Source: Algoriphagus lacus
GTDB taxonomy: Bacteria > Bacteroidota > Bacteroidia > Cytophagales > Cyclobacteriaceae
NCBI RefSeq assembly: GCF_003583985.1
Contig: NZ_QXML01000004.1
Location: 62,001 to 126,000 of the forward strand
DNA length: 64,000 nucleotides
Reading direction: 5' to 3'
Numbering within the stretch: position 1 is the first letter of the stretch; every line of letters begins with the position of its first letter. Shown piece after piece: positions 27,498-35,828 of this stretch. The position numbers and the translations under genes were made by a program. The notes beneath the pieces were generated by a model. That model saw only the letters and a program-made list of their open reading frames with translations. It did not search any database and had not been told where the DNA came from.

Positions 27498-28205
27498 TTA
27501 CCAATCCTCAGCCGAATCATTGGTGAAGTCATTTTCTCCTAAAAAGCTCAAAATTTCTTTCCCGTGATCAGATAGAATCAGATGGAATTTTTGAAGTAAT
27601 TCTCCAACTACTTTCAATTCTTCAAAAGAAGCTTGGGCAATATGAACAGGAAGTTCAATCAGGCTTTCTTCTTTTGGAGAAAACGGGGGAGGAACCGCTG
27701 AAGAAAAGTAATAGGGCCACATTGTTTTTGCGCAACTTATTCCCCAAAAATCGATTGGATATTGGTTGGAATAGGATGTCAACCGCTCATTGATTTCTTC
27801 AAAAAAGTGTTCCGTTTCAGATAATCTGATTCGGGAACCTGCTCTGGATTTTCCTTTGGTTTTCAAGTGCTTAATTTGAGACTTTCCCTGCTTTTGTCTC
27901 ACCATATAGGCTCTGAAGACCCTATGATCCAAAAGCTCTCCTCTGTGAAAATAGCCTGTAACTGCCTGCCCTGCTTTGATCAGCACCAGTGAAAAATGCG
28001 GATCGGCTTTTGACTTTATCTCCCTATTTCCTGTCCAATCCACAGTCAAGGGCAGATAGAGTTTTGCCAACCAGTCCTGTCCATTATCGATGATCAATTG
28101 ATGCTTTTTCGGTTCGAACGTCAAATTGAAATTCCGGCTTTTGGAATCAGAAATCAGCTTTTCTGCTGATGATTGACTTAAGACTTTTGCCTGTGGAATA
28201 TTCAT
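27498..28205 (-). CDS. VLRF1/Vms1-like peptidyl-tRNA release factor homologue
   Basis: A 235-aa protein. The segment with YMVRQKQGKSQ (residues 100-110), followed by KTKGKSRAGSRIRLSE, resembles the catalytic core of the Vms1/ANKZF1 (VLRF1, eRF1-fold) family, in which a G-x-x-Q motif (here GKSQ, 107-110) supports peptidyl-tRNA cleavage. Preceding text SLVLIKAGQAVTGYFHRGELLDHRVF fits the strand-rich start of that fold. No signal peptide. A Bacteroidota form of this family has been proposed from sequence. If correct, it would release nascent chains from stalled ribosomes. It is divergent from the HEAT-repeat gene. Confidence 0.6.
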   Translation of the reverse strand: MNIPQAKVLSQSSAEKLISDSKSRNFNLTFEPKKHQLIIDNGQDWLAKLYLPLTVDWTGNREIKSKADPHFSLVLIKAGQAVTGYFHRGELLDHRVFRAYMVRQKQGKSQIKHLKTKGKSRAGSRIRLSETEHFFEEINERLTSYSNQYPIDFWGISCAKTMWPYYFSSAVPPPFSPKEESLIELPVHIAQASFEELKVVGELLQKFHLILSDHGKEILSFLGENDFTNDSAEDW

Positions 28206-28227
28206 CTCGGTGGAAAAAACAATTGGT

Positions 28228-28235
28228 TATCTTTG
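28228..28235 (+). promoter_or_regulatory. Likely -7 box of the HEAT-repeat gene
   Basis: TATCTTTG matches TAnnTTTG exactly and lies 20 nt before the ATG at 28256. No good -33 TTG at the expected distance is visible. Confidence 0.35.
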
Positions 28236-28255
28236 CACAAAGAAATCGAAAAATC

Positions 28256-28777
28256 ATGCAGGAAGAAATCCAGAAAGTTTTTGACCGAATGTGCGATCCC
28301 AAAGAATCCGAAGCGTATCATTTTGCGGACAAACTCGGTGGGATGGCAGATGAGGAAGTAAAAGAAAAACTGATCGAACTGGTAAAAGGCGACAATTGGG
28401 AAATAGCTTATTTGGCTTGCCGAGCCTTATCCAAGACCCCTTTTCAGGAAGAGGCATTGGATGTGATTTTTGAAACCATTTTTGATAAAAAGAATAAGTC
28501 TGTTCAAGGAGCATTTGTCCAAATTTTGGAAGAATTTGATCTAAGCTCCAGGTTTGTGGATGTTTTCCGGGTTTACCTGTTCGGTAACTTCAAGGCTTCA
28601 ACTTTAGCAAAGGATTATTTGGACGGGGTGGAATTTGACATCACTCCGAGAACTATCCGAAAAGCAGAAAAGCATTGGAACCATTACCTCCATAATCCTG
28701 AGGATGAAGGGAGTTTGATTCTTAAAAAATCTGAGGTTGAGCCCATGTTGCAGGAAATGAAGGAATTATTTTCCTGA
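28256..28777 (+). CDS. HEAT-repeat-like helical protein
   Basis: 173 aa, starting at the ATG at 28256 (MQEEIQKVFDRM); a longer reading from 28169 would run into the divergent gene's start region and the -7 box. All helix, with HEAT-like pairs: KEKLIELVKGDNWEIAYLACRAL, read as KEKLIELVKGD and NWEIAYLACRAL, then FQEEALDVIFETIFDKKNKS, then VQGAFVQILEEFD. No catalytic motif. Probably a protein-binding scaffold. The neighbour on the divergent side is the VLRF1-like gene and an unknown gene follows 39 nt downstream. Confidence 0.7.
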   Translation: MQEEIQKVFDRMCDPKESEAYHFADKLGGMADEEVKEKLIELVKGDNWEIAYLACRALSKTPFQEEALDVIFETIFDKKNKSVQGAFVQILEEFDLSSRFVDVFRVYLFGNFKASTLAKDYLDGVEFDITPRTIRKAEKHWNHYLHNPEDEGSLILKKSEVEPMLQEMKELFS

Positions 28778-28816
28778 GTCGATACAACAAATCCAAAATT
28801 CCTCTGTTAAAAATAT

Positions 28817-29440
28817 ATGAGGAAGATGGAAGTAATTGAGCTGCACCAGCAGTTTTTCACTGATTTTGGGTTTGAGTTTCACTCATCTCGAATGCTGTTC
28901 TACAAATCATTTCCCCAAGGGCAGCAGGTCGTATTTGTCCACTACACGGAATATCCTGATGTCAGCTATTTAGAATACAACTTGGGAATCCGGATCAATG
29001 CCGTTGAACAGATTATCCATCAATTCCTTCCTACACTCAGCGACTATGCTGAACGTTCCATTACCCTGATCCAAACTCCTGATGCGATAGGAAAATCTAT
29101 CCCCAATCGGTTTGTAATTGAAGATGAAACTCAGCTGGCAGAAGCCATCCTCGCTGCTGAAAGGTTTTTTGTCCTAAATGGATTTCACTGGCTGGATGAA
29201 ATGATTCAGCCGGAGAATTTGGAAAAAGCTTTTGCCCAGCAAAAAGATAAAGGATTTAAAACCCAAAACTTTGTTTACAATGCCTTTCGTGGGGCGACGT
29301 TGGCAAGATTTTATAATCCGAAAGACTATCCAATTTTGAGAAATTTCTATCTGGAACAAATCAAGAAACGAGAAATGACTCCTTTTACCATCGCTTCATT
29401 TCTTCAGCTCTTGGATTATCTGGACAAAATCAACGTTTGA
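28817..29440 (+). CDS. Conserved hypothetical protein (207 aa)
   Basis: I do not recognise this protein. It is 207 aa with mixed alpha/beta character and no signal peptide. Features seen: SSRMLFYKSFPQGQQVVFVHYTEYPD, read as HSSRMLFYKSFPQGQQ and VVFVHYTEYPD, then LAEAILAAERFFVLNGFHWL. An alternative start at 28826 (MEVIEL) is equally possible. It follows the HEAT-like gene in the same direction and converges with hrpB, with the two stop codons adjacent (29440/29441). Confidence 0.55.
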   Translation: MRKMEVIELHQQFFTDFGFEFHSSRMLFYKSFPQGQQVVFVHYTEYPDVSYLEYNLGIRINAVEQIIHQFLPTLSDYAERSITLIQTPDAIGKSIPNRFVIEDETQLAEAILAAERFFVLNGFHWLDEMIQPENLEKAFAQQKDKGFKTQNFVYNAFRGATLARFYNPKDYPILRNFYLEQIKKREMTPFTIASFLQLLDYLDKINV

Positions 29441-31927
29441 TCAAGTTTTCCTTTTGACTCCCCGTACTGCCTCGGCGCTGATTGGATCATCCGGCCATTC
29501 GTGCTTTGGATAGCGCCGTTTGAGTTCTTTCTTCACTTCAAAATATCCGTTTGCCCAAAAGCTTTTCAGATCCTGGGTCAATTGAACAGGTTTGTATCCT
29601 GGAGAAAGCATTTCAATCAACACTGGAACTTTTCCTTTATTCACTTTCGGAGTATCCAGCAACCCGAATAATTCCTGTAAGCGTACTGAAAGGAGAGGAG
29701 TAGCGCCTTCCTCCTTGTATTCCAGTTTGATTTGGCTTCCTGAAGGAACGTCTATTTTGCTTGGAGCAAGTTCTTCAAGTAGCTTTTGTTGGTCAAAGGA
29801 GAGGCTGTGCAGCAAAATTTGACTTAGATCCAATTTCTTGAAATCCTCATTTTTGGAGATGTTGTCCAAGTACGGTTCAAGCCAATCTTCGGCAGAGGAA
29901 ATCAAGGTAGTTTTGGTCCATGAAGGCCAGTTTTGCTCGTGATTCCAGGCCTGTAGAGACTGAATTCGGTAGATCAACTGCATTACATCCTCGTTCCAAT
30001 CCAATAGAAACTCGCCATCCTCAACAATAGCATCCAGAATGGCTGCTTTTGCCAAAGACCTATCAAACTTTTGAAGTGGTCTTGTACCCAAAATGATTGC
30101 ACCGATTCGGATTTCGGAATGAGCGATCAAGCCACCTTTTTTTCGATCCCATTCCAACACTTCCTTGGTTTTAAGCATGGGAGCCAGGTCTTTTGGATTA
30201 AGAGGTGCTGCCAACCAGATTTTGCCCATTCCTTCGCGTGCGTCCACATGAGCTACTGCCAACCATGACTCGTGGGCTAAGTCGTCCCGATGTCCGATTT
30301 GAGCTATTTTTCCGTTGGAAAGCTGAAATTGAGCATTGTTTCCGGGACGGGCAGCAGCGATTCGCTCGGGATAAGCATAGGCCAAAAGCAATCCGGTAGC
30401 CCATGGATCCGCCGGCGTATTTTCAGGGGAAATCCCAAAAAGCCTGCGGTATTGCGCTGCTACTTTTTCAATTTTCTTGATTCGGGCCATGTTGACGCCT
30501 CTGTCCCGGAATCTCCGAAGTGTATCGATCCGGAGATTCAAATCTACCCCGGAATCAGCAGGCAAAGGATCTCGCTCCTCCAAAATTGCTGCAATGTCAG
30601 TTGCCAGCGCCAGTTGTTTCATCCGCTTGGCATAGATCAGCATGTGGGCGATCCGAGGGTGAACTGGCAATTGATGGATTTCTTTCCCGTGTTCAGTCAG
30701 CTTTCCATCAGCAATGGCATCGATGGCTTCGAGTACTTTTTCGGAAAGTGCCAAAGTTCCTGCAGGTGGCGGTGTCAACCAAGTCATGGAGCGAATGTCG
30801 TCCTTCCCCCAGGCCTTCATGTCCAGAACCAAACTGGTCAAATCAGCCTCCAGTAACTCTGGAGTGCGATAGTCCGCTAATTGTGCTTGGGTTGCCTTGG
30901 TCCAAAGCCGATAGGAGTGACCAGCTGACAATCGACCTGCCCGACCACTTCGCTGATCTGCCGAATCTTTGCTGATTCGATGCAAAACCAATCTAGAAAG
31001 TCCTGATCGGGCATCAAACCGGTTGGATTTGGCAAATCCCGAATCCACAACCACCCTGACTCCCTCGATAGTCAGGGAAGTTTCTGCGATGTCGGTTGAC
31101 AGTACTATTTTCCTTTTCCCTGAGGGATGAGGAAGAATGGCTCGATTTTGTTCCGAAGGGGAAAGTTGGCCATATAAAGGTACAATGACATCTTGGGGCA
31201 AAGTTCTCCGCAGGATTTCCTCAGCTTTCTTGATTTCTCCCTGCCCCGGCAAAAAGACCAAAAAATCTCCTTCGTATTTTTTTGTCAAGGGAATTATTTG
31301 CCGTGCTGCATCCTCACCAATGGAAAATTCATCCACTTCATTGAGGTAATGAACATCCACCGGATATTGCCTTCCTTGGCTTTGAATCACTTTTGCGCCA
31401 AGCATATTCGAAAGCTGATCCGCGTCAATAGTGGCTGACATTAAGAGGATCCGTAGGTCTGGTCTTAGCACCTGTTGCACTTCTCTGCAAAGTGCCAATG
31501 CCACTTCTGAGAATAGATTTCGCTCATGAAACTCATCGAAAATAACCAATCCAATTCCTTCCAATGCATTGTCCTGATGCATCATTCGGGTTAAAATACC
31601 TTCTGTAATGACCTCAAGCCGGGTTTTCTCCGTGATGGCCGATTCAAATCGAATCCGATATCCGACTGTTTTCCCCAGTTCCTCACCGAGCATATCCGAC
31701 ATCCGCTGAGCAATACTTTTGGTTGCTAGGCGACGGGGTTCGAGCATGATGATTTTCTTCCCTTCAAGCCAAGGCTCCTTCAATAAGGCCAAAGGCAAAA
31801 GGGTACTTTTTCCCGCACCTGGAGGAGCCTGGATGATTAGGGAATTTTCAGTTGAAAGGTGATTTTTGACCTGAGGGATAATTTCCGTTACCGGAAGGTC
31901 AAAGGAAAAAGGATTGAAGTCAGACAT
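29441..31927 (-). CDS. hrpB: ATP-dependent helicase HrpB
   Basis: DEAH-box RNA helicase of 828 aa. Motif I APPGAGKST (residues 34-42), DEFH box in FDEFHERN, SAT motif LLMSATIDADQL, motif V TDIAETSLTI and motif VI DQRSGRAGR, then a HrpB-specific C-terminal region. I use the ATG at 31927, since the reading from 31936 starts at a TTG codon. The role of HrpB in bacteria is not settled. The gene converges with the hypothetical gene and shares no operon with hrpA. Confidence 0.93.
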   Translation of the reverse strand: MSDFNPFSFDLPVTEIIPQVKNHLSTENSLIIQAPPGAGKSTLLPLALLKEPWLEGKKIIMLEPRRLATKSIAQRMSDMLGEELGKTVGYRIRFESAITEKTRLEVITEGILTRMMHQDNALEGIGLVIFDEFHERNLFSEVALALCREVQQVLRPDLRILLMSATIDADQLSNMLGAKVIQSQGRQYPVDVHYLNEVDEFSIGEDAARQIIPLTKKYEGDFLVFLPGQGEIKKAEEILRRTLPQDVIVPLYGQLSPSEQNRAILPHPSGKRKIVLSTDIAETSLTIEGVRVVVDSGFAKSNRFDARSGLSRLVLHRISKDSADQRSGRAGRLSAGHSYRLWTKATQAQLADYRTPELLEADLTSLVLDMKAWGKDDIRSMTWLTPPPAGTLALSEKVLEAIDAIADGKLTEHGKEIHQLPVHPRIAHMLIYAKRMKQLALATDIAAILEERDPLPADSGVDLNLRIDTLRRFRDRGVNMARIKKIEKVAAQYRRLFGISPENTPADPWATGLLLAYAYPERIAAARPGNNAQFQLSNGKIAQIGHRDDLAHESWLAVAHVDAREGMGKIWLAAPLNPKDLAPMLKTKEVLEWDRKKGGLIAHSEIRIGAIILGTRPLQKFDRSLAKAAILDAIVEDGEFLLDWNEDVMQLIYRIQSLQAWNHEQNWPSWTKTTLISSAEDWLEPYLDNISKNEDFKKLDLSQILLHSLSFDQQKLLEELAPSKIDVPSGSQIKLEYKEEGATPLLSVRLQELFGLLDTPKVNKGKVPVLIEMLSPGYKPVQLTQDLKSFWANGYFEVKKELKRRYPKHEWPDDPISAEAVRGVKRKT

Positions 31928-31984
31928 CGCAGGCAAATTTAATCCCGAGTCGGTCAGTTTTCAGTTGATCCGTGAAAAAAGTGG

Positions 31985-32020
31985 GAATAAAAAAGCCACC
32001 GAGCTATCACCCGGTGGCTG
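31985..32020 (-). terminator. Intrinsic terminator of the DUF2911 gene
   Basis: AGCCACCG and CGGTGGCT form a perfect 8-bp stem (31994-32001 and 32012-32019). On the minus strand it is followed by a T run (TTTTTTATT) and lies 22 nt beyond the DUF2911 stop. Confidence 0.9.
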
Positions 32021-32041
32021 TAGTTTTCTGGTATAATTGGA

Positions 32042-32548
32042 TCAAGAACCGATTTTAGCAGTTGCTTTGGCGTATTCCCATCTTACTTCAAATCCGTCAG
32101 GCTTCACTTCATATACCAATCGCTCCTCCATGGTAGAAGTTTGCTGAGAAGGTACACTTACCCTAAGTGCATCTTGCTTAGCATCATAATCATAAGCTCC
32201 CCATTGCTTGGCGACTTTGTTGAAGATGAAAGTAGACTCAGTTTCACCTGGGATAATGAAGAAACTGTAAGTTCCTGCGGGTAATTTTTGTCCCTGTACG
32301 GTGATGTCTTTGGAAGTAGTGAAGGTAGTTGCTTCATCAGCACCTGCTCTCCAAACCTGACCTAATGGAACCAAGTCTCCCCAAATCACACGGCCTTTTA
32401 CTGCAGGCGAGGAATAGTTGATGGTGATTTTAGAACCAGCAGCGGTTCCTTCAGCCTTTTTTGCAGGGCTTGCTTTTTCCTGTGCAGTTACGGAAAACGC
32501 TACAAATGCCATCATAGCAAAAGTCAAAATTGCATTTTTCAATTTCAT
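32042..32548 (-). CDS. DUF2911 secreted protein
   Basis: 168 aa with a signal peptide (residues 1-22, ending VTAQE). The core ITINYSSPAVKGRVIWGDLV then PLGQVWRAGADEATTFTTS, ITVQGQKLPAGTYSFFIIP and KVAKQWGAYDYD are DUF2911 hallmarks. Probably periplasmic; the function is unknown. Monocistronic, with its own terminator downstream and a hairpin of the Gfo gene upstream. Confidence 0.9.
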   Translation of the reverse strand: MKLKNAILTFAMMAFVAFSVTAQEKASPAKKAEGTAAGSKITINYSSPAVKGRVIWGDLVPLGQVWRAGADEATTFTTSKDITVQGQKLPAGTYSFFIIPGETESTFIFNKVAKQWGAYDYDAKQDALRVSVPSQQTSTMEERLVYEVKPDGFEVRWEYAKATAKIGS

Positions 32549-32604
32549 GTAGAATTAAGTTTAGTTATTTAGTCAGTTTGAAATTCATTTAAAATCTGGG
32601 TAAA

Positions 32605-32638
32605 GAAAAAGCCTTTTCAAATGTCTTTGAAAAGGCTT
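32605..32638 (-). terminator. Intrinsic terminator of the Gfo/Idh/MocA gene
   Basis: Perfect 13-bp inverted repeat AAGCCTTTTCAAA/TTTGAAAAGGCTT with a 4-nt loop (32609-32638). Followed on the minus strand by TTTTC. It lies 13 nt beyond the stop of the oxidoreductase gene. Confidence 0.9.
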
Positions 32639-32650
32639 AACAAATTTTAA

Positions 32651-33799
32651 TTAAATCTTAACCCAAGCCTGCTTTTTGTTGCTTTCCACGATCCGTTCGC
32701 CAATGATCAACTCTCTCAAACCGCTTGCAAAAGTTGGATAGGAGGGGTTTTCGGGCTGTTTTCCGGCAGCAACTGCTGCATAGACTTCCTTAAACATTTG
32801 CTTGGAAGTATCCGGGAATCCTTCATTGTGTCCTCCAGGGAAACTGATCAAGGCGGATGCCTCAGGGTAAAACAGGGAAGGATCTTTCATCAGATGCTCA
32901 TTCGCCTTTTCACGCTTTCCGATCCAAAGTTCATTTGGCCGTTCTGAATTGAATTCAAAATTTGACTTGGACCCGGAGATTTCGATGTTCAGTCGGTTTT
33001 TTCGTCCAGCACTCACTTGGGATACCGTGACAGAACCTTTGGATCCGTTGTCAAAGCGAAGCAAAACAGTCGCATGGTCTTCGGTAGTGATCGGAACCTC
33101 CGCATAATCAGAAGCTTGAAGCATTTTTCCGGAATAGGTTTCAATGGCTTTCAATGGCTTCAATCGAGTCTTGTGAACTGTAGAGAAATCTGCCATCACT
33201 TCGATGATTTTCAACCCTGTCACATACTCGGTAATGTCCAGCAAGTGCGAACCAATGTCGGCAATCGCTCTAGAATCACCGGATTTGTCAGGTTCCAGTC
33301 TCCAGTTGTAATCGGTTTGAAGGAAAAGCCAATCCTGAAGATAAGACCCCATCACGGAGTACACTTCTCCCAATTCGCCTTTTTCACGCATGGTTTTCAT
33401 CTGACGAACCATTGGATAATAGCGCAAATTGAAGTGAACGGCATTGACCAGACCGGTTTGTGAAGCAATTTTCACCAACTCTTCGGCTTCGTGGATTTTT
33501 ACTGCTAGAGGCTTTTCGCAGATCACGTGTTTTTCTGCTTCTAAAACGGCCTTCGCTTGAGCGTAGTGAAGAAAATTCGGAGTACAGATGTGCACCACAT
33601 CTATGTCATCCTGCTTAAGCATTTCATTGAATGTGTAGGCTCTTGGGATACCCAGGGTTTTTGCCTTTTCATTGGCCAATTCCTGTGTGACTTCGCAAAG
33701 TGCTACTACTTCTACATTGGGTAATCGTCTAAGTGCCTCGAGATGAGCAGGTCCGATAAATCCGGTGCCTACGATGGCAGCTTTGATGGTTTGGGACAT
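32651..33799 (-). CDS. Gfo/Idh/MocA family oxidoreductase (cytoplasmic)
   Basis: NAD(P)-dependent oxidoreductase, 382 aa, without a signal peptide, unlike the two similar proteins at 53-56.6 kb. The N-terminal Rossmann motif is VGTGFIGPAHLEALRRLPNV and the family signature EKPLAVKIHEAEELV is around residue 97. The second domain contains GSYLQDWLF, DIGSHLLDITEYVTG and GFPGGHNEGFPD-like text (SFPGGHNEGFPDT), which suggests a sugar or inositol dehydrogenase. The substrate is not determined. Confidence 0.88.
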   Translation of the reverse strand: MSQTIKAAIVGTGFIGPAHLEALRRLPNVEVVALCEVTQELANEKAKTLGIPRAYTFNEMLKQDDIDVVHICTPNFLHYAQAKAVLEAEKHVICEKPLAVKIHEAEELVKIASQTGLVNAVHFNLRYYPMVRQMKTMREKGELGEVYSVMGSYLQDWLFLQTDYNWRLEPDKSGDSRAIADIGSHLLDITEYVTGLKIIEVMADFSTVHKTRLKPLKAIETYSGKMLQASDYAEVPITTEDHATVLLRFDNGSKGSVTVSQVSAGRKNRLNIEISGSKSNFEFNSERPNELWIGKREKANEHLMKDPSLFYPEASALISFPGGHNEGFPDTSKQMFKEVYAAVAAGKQPENPSYPTFASGLRELIIGERIVESNKKQAWVKI

Positions 33800-33924
33800 A
33801 GGTTTAGGGTTTTGTTAAAAAACAGAAGGATCGAAGATAAATAAATAATTTCCAAGAATCAGGTCCAAAAATCAAACTATTGAAGCTAAAATTTCAGAAC
33901 TTGAATCTTCACCATGCTCAAAAA

Positions 33925-34803
33925 ATGAACTTTTGGAGAAAAATTCCTAAGGATTTTGATTACCAAATCGCAAGAGTCTGTAAGCACTGCGAAAATACTT
34001 TTCAAGGCAAATTTTGCAATCATTGCGGAGAGAAAGTTTTGGAAAAGCAGGACCAAACTTTCAAGAATTATCTACTGAATTTGTTGAATGCATACACTTT
34101 CGTTGACGGTAAATTCTTTAACAGTATTTGGACTCTTTTGCGTAAACCTGGTAAGCTAACTTCCGATATTTCAGATGGAATAACGGTGCCCTACATGCAG
34201 CCGATCTCCTTTTTCTTTTTGGCGAACTTCATTTACTTTTTCTTTCCTGTCATACAGACCTTCAATACCAACCTTTTCAATCAATTGAATAGTATGCCGT
34301 ATAGCGGCTTTGCGAGGGAAAAAGTGAATGAATTCCTCATCAATAATGATATCAACCTTACTGAATTTTCAACGGTATATGATCTGAACTCCACTGGAAA
34401 TTCCAAACTGCTCCTTTTCCTCTTTGTCCTATATCTTCTTCCATTTATAATTCTGACCAACTTCTCCAAGCAGGTCACATTTGTGAAATACTTTCAACTC
34501 AGCCTGGAGTTTGTGACATTTATTTTGATCGTCCCTACTGTTGGGATTTCTTTATTGACAGCAGGGCTAGGCAAGATTCTCCAAGCAATCAACAGCGATT
34601 GGAATGTGGAAGTTGGTGACGCGTACTATTCTTTATTTCTTGCCTTTATCATTCTATGCTTTTTCGTCCCAGCAATTCGTAGAGTGGTTGGATTTTCATG
34701 GTGGAGAAGTATTCTTGGAGGATTTCTTTTGGTTTCCTCGCTGATAGTGGTCATTACGATCTATCGATTCACTCTTTTTATTGCCACCTTTTATTCGCTT
34801 TGA
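33925..34803 (+). CDS. DUF3667 membrane protein
   Basis: 292 aa from the ATG at 33925; a longer reading would need the TTG at 33880. The N-terminal zinc ribbon (VCKHCENTFQGKFCNHCGEK, residues about 17-36) precedes TFKNYLLNLLNAYTFVDGKF and a membrane domain of four or five helices. This layout, zinc ribbon then helix bundle, is DUF3667. Function unknown. The DoxX gene begins 1 nt after its stop, so the two are likely co-transcribed. Confidence 0.85.
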   Translation: MNFWRKIPKDFDYQIARVCKHCENTFQGKFCNHCGEKVLEKQDQTFKNYLLNLLNAYTFVDGKFFNSIWTLLRKPGKLTSDISDGITVPYMQPISFFFLANFIYFFFPVIQTFNTNLFNQLNSMPYSGFAREKVNEFLINNDINLTEFSTVYDLNSTGNSKLLLFLFVLYLLPFIILTNFSKQVTFVKYFQLSLEFVTFILIVPTVGISLLTAGLGKILQAINSDWNVEVGDAYYSLFLAFIILCFFVPAIRRVVGFSWWRSILGGFLLVSSLIVVITIYRFTLFIATFYSL

Positions 34804-34804
34804 G

Positions 34805-35233
34805 ATGAAAAACTTAACTGAAACCCCAAGATTTGAATCTTCAAATTTTGCCATTTTGTTGATGCGAATTTGGCTAGGAACAGTCATGTTAAAGCACAGT
34901 GGAACCTATCTTTTCCAAGGAAAAGTACCTGAATTGGCGGCATTTCTAGAATCCTTGAATTGGCCTATTCCATTGGCCATGGCTTACGCCTCTCAGCTGG
35001 CAGAATTTGGCGCAGCCATTCTGATTTTGCTTGGGGTTAGCTTTGGAGCCTGGATCATGGCCTTTACCCTTGGCATTGCCGTACTTTTTGCCCATTCAGG
35101 CAAAATCTACTCAGAGGCAGAGTTACCCTTTACTTATTTTTTATTGAGTGTTGTACTTGGCCTGATTGGTTTGGGTAAGCCTGGTTTGGATTCATTGAGA
35201 TTCTTAAAGAAGGGAAATAGGTCCATGAATTAG
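34805..35233 (+). CDS. DoxX family membrane protein
   Basis: 142 aa with four membrane helices. ESSNFAILLMRIWLGTVMLKH then GTYLFQGKVPELAAFLESLN and SQLAEFGAAILILLGV fit the DoxX-like family (terminal-oxidase or redox-associated membrane proteins; the role is often unknown). I use the ATG at 34805 (MKNLTETPRFE) rather than an earlier start. Coupled to the DUF3667 gene by adjacency. Confidence 0.78.
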   Translation: MKNLTETPRFESSNFAILLMRIWLGTVMLKHSGTYLFQGKVPELAAFLESLNWPIPLAMAYASQLAEFGAAILILLGVSFGAWIMAFTLGIAVLFAHSGKIYSEAELPFTYFLLSVVLGLIGLGKPGLDSLRFLKKGNRSMN

Positions 35234-35367
35234 TCAGAATTGGGAAAGTAAGATTCATTCATCCCTATTTAGAGCAACTCATCCAAAATCAAGGCAAGAC
35301 ACCTGAATTACAATTCGATATCCAAAAAATTATCTCTAAATTTTGTTTCTGAATAAACTAAAAACTC

Positions 35368-35826
35368 ATGGCAAACTTTAACCTGAAAATTAACGGAAAG
35401 TCCCACACCGTTGATGTCGAAGACGATACCCCACTGTTGTGGGTCCTTCGGGATCACCTGGGATTGGTCGGTACCAAATTTAGCTGCGGGATCGCTCAGT
35501 GCGGTGCCTGCACGGTTCATCTCAATGGAAACGCCACTTTTTCCTGTGTTACTCCTGTTTCCAGCGTTGGAAATGGGGAAGTAGTCACCATTGAAGGACT
35601 TTCAGAAGACGGGGATCATCCCGTACAAAAGGCATGGGCGGAGGTCGATGTAGCTCAGTGTGGCTATTGTCAGGCAGGTCAGATTATGACCGCTGCCGCT
35701 TTTTTGGAAACCAACTCCAATCCAAGTATGGAGGATATAGACAATGCGATGAACCGGAACATTTGTCGCTGTGGTACCTATCATAAAATCCGTGAGGCTG
35801 TCGCTTTAGCCGCTAAAACCAAATAA
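35368..35826 (+). CDS. iorA: Isoquinoline 1-oxidoreductase small subunit (2Fe-2S)
   Basis: 152 aa, two [2Fe-2S] clusters of the xanthine oxidase family. Cluster one: C40, C45 and C48 in SCGIAQCGACTV plus C60; cluster two: C98 and C101 in CGYCQAGQ and C133 and C135 in NICRCGTY. The order matches the short IorA-type subunit. It lies 2 nt before the large subunit gene, and the pair form a heterodimer without an FAD subunit. Electron transfer is to an external acceptor, probably a cytochrome. Confidence 0.93.
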   Translation: MANFNLKINGKSHTVDVEDDTPLLWVLRDHLGLVGTKFSCGIAQCGACTVHLNGNATFSCVTPVSSVGNGEVVTIEGLSEDGDHPVQKAWAEVDVAQCGYCQAGQIMTAAAFLETNSNPSMEDIDNAMNRNICRCGTYHKIREAVALAAKTK

Positions 35827-35828
35827 CC

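Noticed and set aside
28169..28255. Upstream extension of the HEAT-repeat protein
   Set aside because: It would run through the divergent promoter region and the coding start of the VLRF1-like gene. The -7 box at 28228 argues for the ATG at 28256.
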